Both the position numbers and the translations under genes were made by a program. From FEN-1219 sp037445815 (GTDB lineage: Bacteria > Pseudomonadota > Gammaproteobacteria > Steroidobacterales > Rariloculaceae), in contig JBBIJV010000085.1 in assembly GCA_037445815.1 (NCBI GenBank), positions 1 to 13,944 of the forward strand: DNA of 13,944 bases, read 5' to 3'. Every line of letters begins with the position of its first letter. The stretch's first letter is position 1. This document shows positions 13,514 through 13,944 of this stretch, piece after piece. Below the pieces are notes generated by a model. The model had not been told where the DNA came from, ran no database searches, and worked only from the letters and a program-made list of their open reading frames with translations.

Positions 13514-13944
13514 TCAGCTACCCGTCGTCGGCGGGCCGGAGGGCAGTGCCACGAGTGGGGCAACGTGCTGCGGCAAGCCGCTGCCCTGGACGTGGATGCG
13601 CCGGATCACACCCTGCCGATCGACCAGAAAGGAAAACGGGAGGGCATCGACCCCATAGCGCACGGCATTGGGATCGCGAAACCCGGTTGCCGACGGCTGC
13701 TCGCTAACAACAACGGCCCAGGGGAGACGTTGGCGGGCCAAAAACTGGTCGCGTGGGGCGGGATCTTCGTCCAGATTGATGGTGACGACCCGGAAACCGC
13801 GATCACGATTCTCGTAATAGACCCGCTTGATCATTTCCAGCTCATCCAGACTCGGCCCCGACCACGTCGCCCAGAAGGTGACCAGGACCACGTGCCCCCG
13901 GTAGCCGCTCCAGTCAAACGGGTCGCCGCCCACGTGCTGACCGG
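13514..13944 (-). CDS. TlpA/AhpC-TSA-type thioredoxin-fold protein lacking both active-site cysteines (partial)
   Basis: The frame is open to the right edge, so the N-terminus is missing; 142 codons plus the stop at 13514-13516 are visible. The order of elements matches the TlpA-like thioredoxin fold: FDWSGYRGHVVLVTFWATW, then the active-site position, then an ENRDRGFRVVTINLDED strand with a family-typical insertion, and GVDALPFSFLVDRQG with the cis-proline loop. The expected W-C-G-P-C is W-S-G-P-S here (codons 13859-13861 and 13850-13852), and the fragment contains no cysteine at all, so it cannot act as a thiol-disulfide oxidoreductase. Phrasing such as FDWxxYRGxVVLVxFWATW resembles planctomycete proteins. 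The real start lies beyond the window, so the signal peptide and any further domain are unknown. Confidence 0.85.
   Translation of the reverse strand, partial: GQHVGGDPFDWSGYRGHVVLVTFWATWSGPSLDELEMIKRVYYENRDRGFRVVTINLDEDPAPRDQFLARQRLPWAVVVSEQPSATGFRDPNAVRYGVDALPFSFLVDRQGVIRRIHVQGSGLPQHVAPLVALPSGPPTTGS

Noticed and set aside
13118..13944. A plus-strand frame opening with ATG at 13118 and running without a stop to the window edge
   Set aside because: Its right half is codon-phase antisense to the TlpA-like gene, where stops are rare in GC-rich DNA. The translation is arginine/proline-rich, matches nothing I recognise, and the start has no ribosome binding site.
1..13944. CRISPR arrays, tRNA/rRNA genes, complete insertion sequences
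   Set aside because: No direct-repeat array, no cloverleaf or rRNA motif, and no transposase reading frame was seen on either strand.

Overview
This is a GC-rich bacterial window with ordinary housekeeping genes through most of its length. Gene content and protein style suggest a high-GC proteobacterium, probably gammaproteobacterial; that is inferred from family resemblance only. The last ~0.9 kb (from about 13005) looks different: G+C falls from about 73% at 12841-12900 to 55-57% at 13021-13140 (hand counts), and the only gene there resembles planctomycete-type thioredoxin-fold proteins.

Layout. On the minus strand, 1-1811, lies a compact amino-acid biosynthesis operon read ilvN, proB, proA: the regulatory subunit of acetolactate synthase followed by the first two enzymes of proline synthesis, with proA running off the left edge. 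Divergent from it, ilvB (1950-3803), the catalytic subunit of acetolactate synthase, is translationally coupled to a small exported DUF6152-type protein. A vapBC-type toxin-antitoxin pair follows (4311-5041) with its own promoter. Convergent to it is bioA (biotin synthesis, minus strand). Divergent from bioA are a phosphohexomutase (manB/cpsG type) and, 6 bp later, a two-domain kinase of unknown substrate. Next comes lon (ATP-dependent protease) behind a sequence resembling a heat-shock sigma-32 promoter. Just after lon sits a 224-bp imperfect palindrome with 37-bp outer arms, then bioF, which is intact for about 305 residues and then abruptly loses its C-terminal part. About 435 bp without a recognisable gene follows, and the window ends in a partial TlpA-like protein on the minus strand in which both active-site cysteines are serine.

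How the genes relate. IlvB and IlvN should form one enzyme although they are transcribed from opposite strands. BioA and BioF are both in the biotin pathway but lie about 6 kb apart, and the BioF frame here is broken. The bioF break, the base-composition change and the foreign-looking last gene are best explained by insertion/rearrangement or by a chimeric assembly join; the sequence alone cannot separate these. I saw no tRNA, rRNA, CRISPR array, complete insertion sequence or obvious defence system other than the toxin-antitoxin pair.
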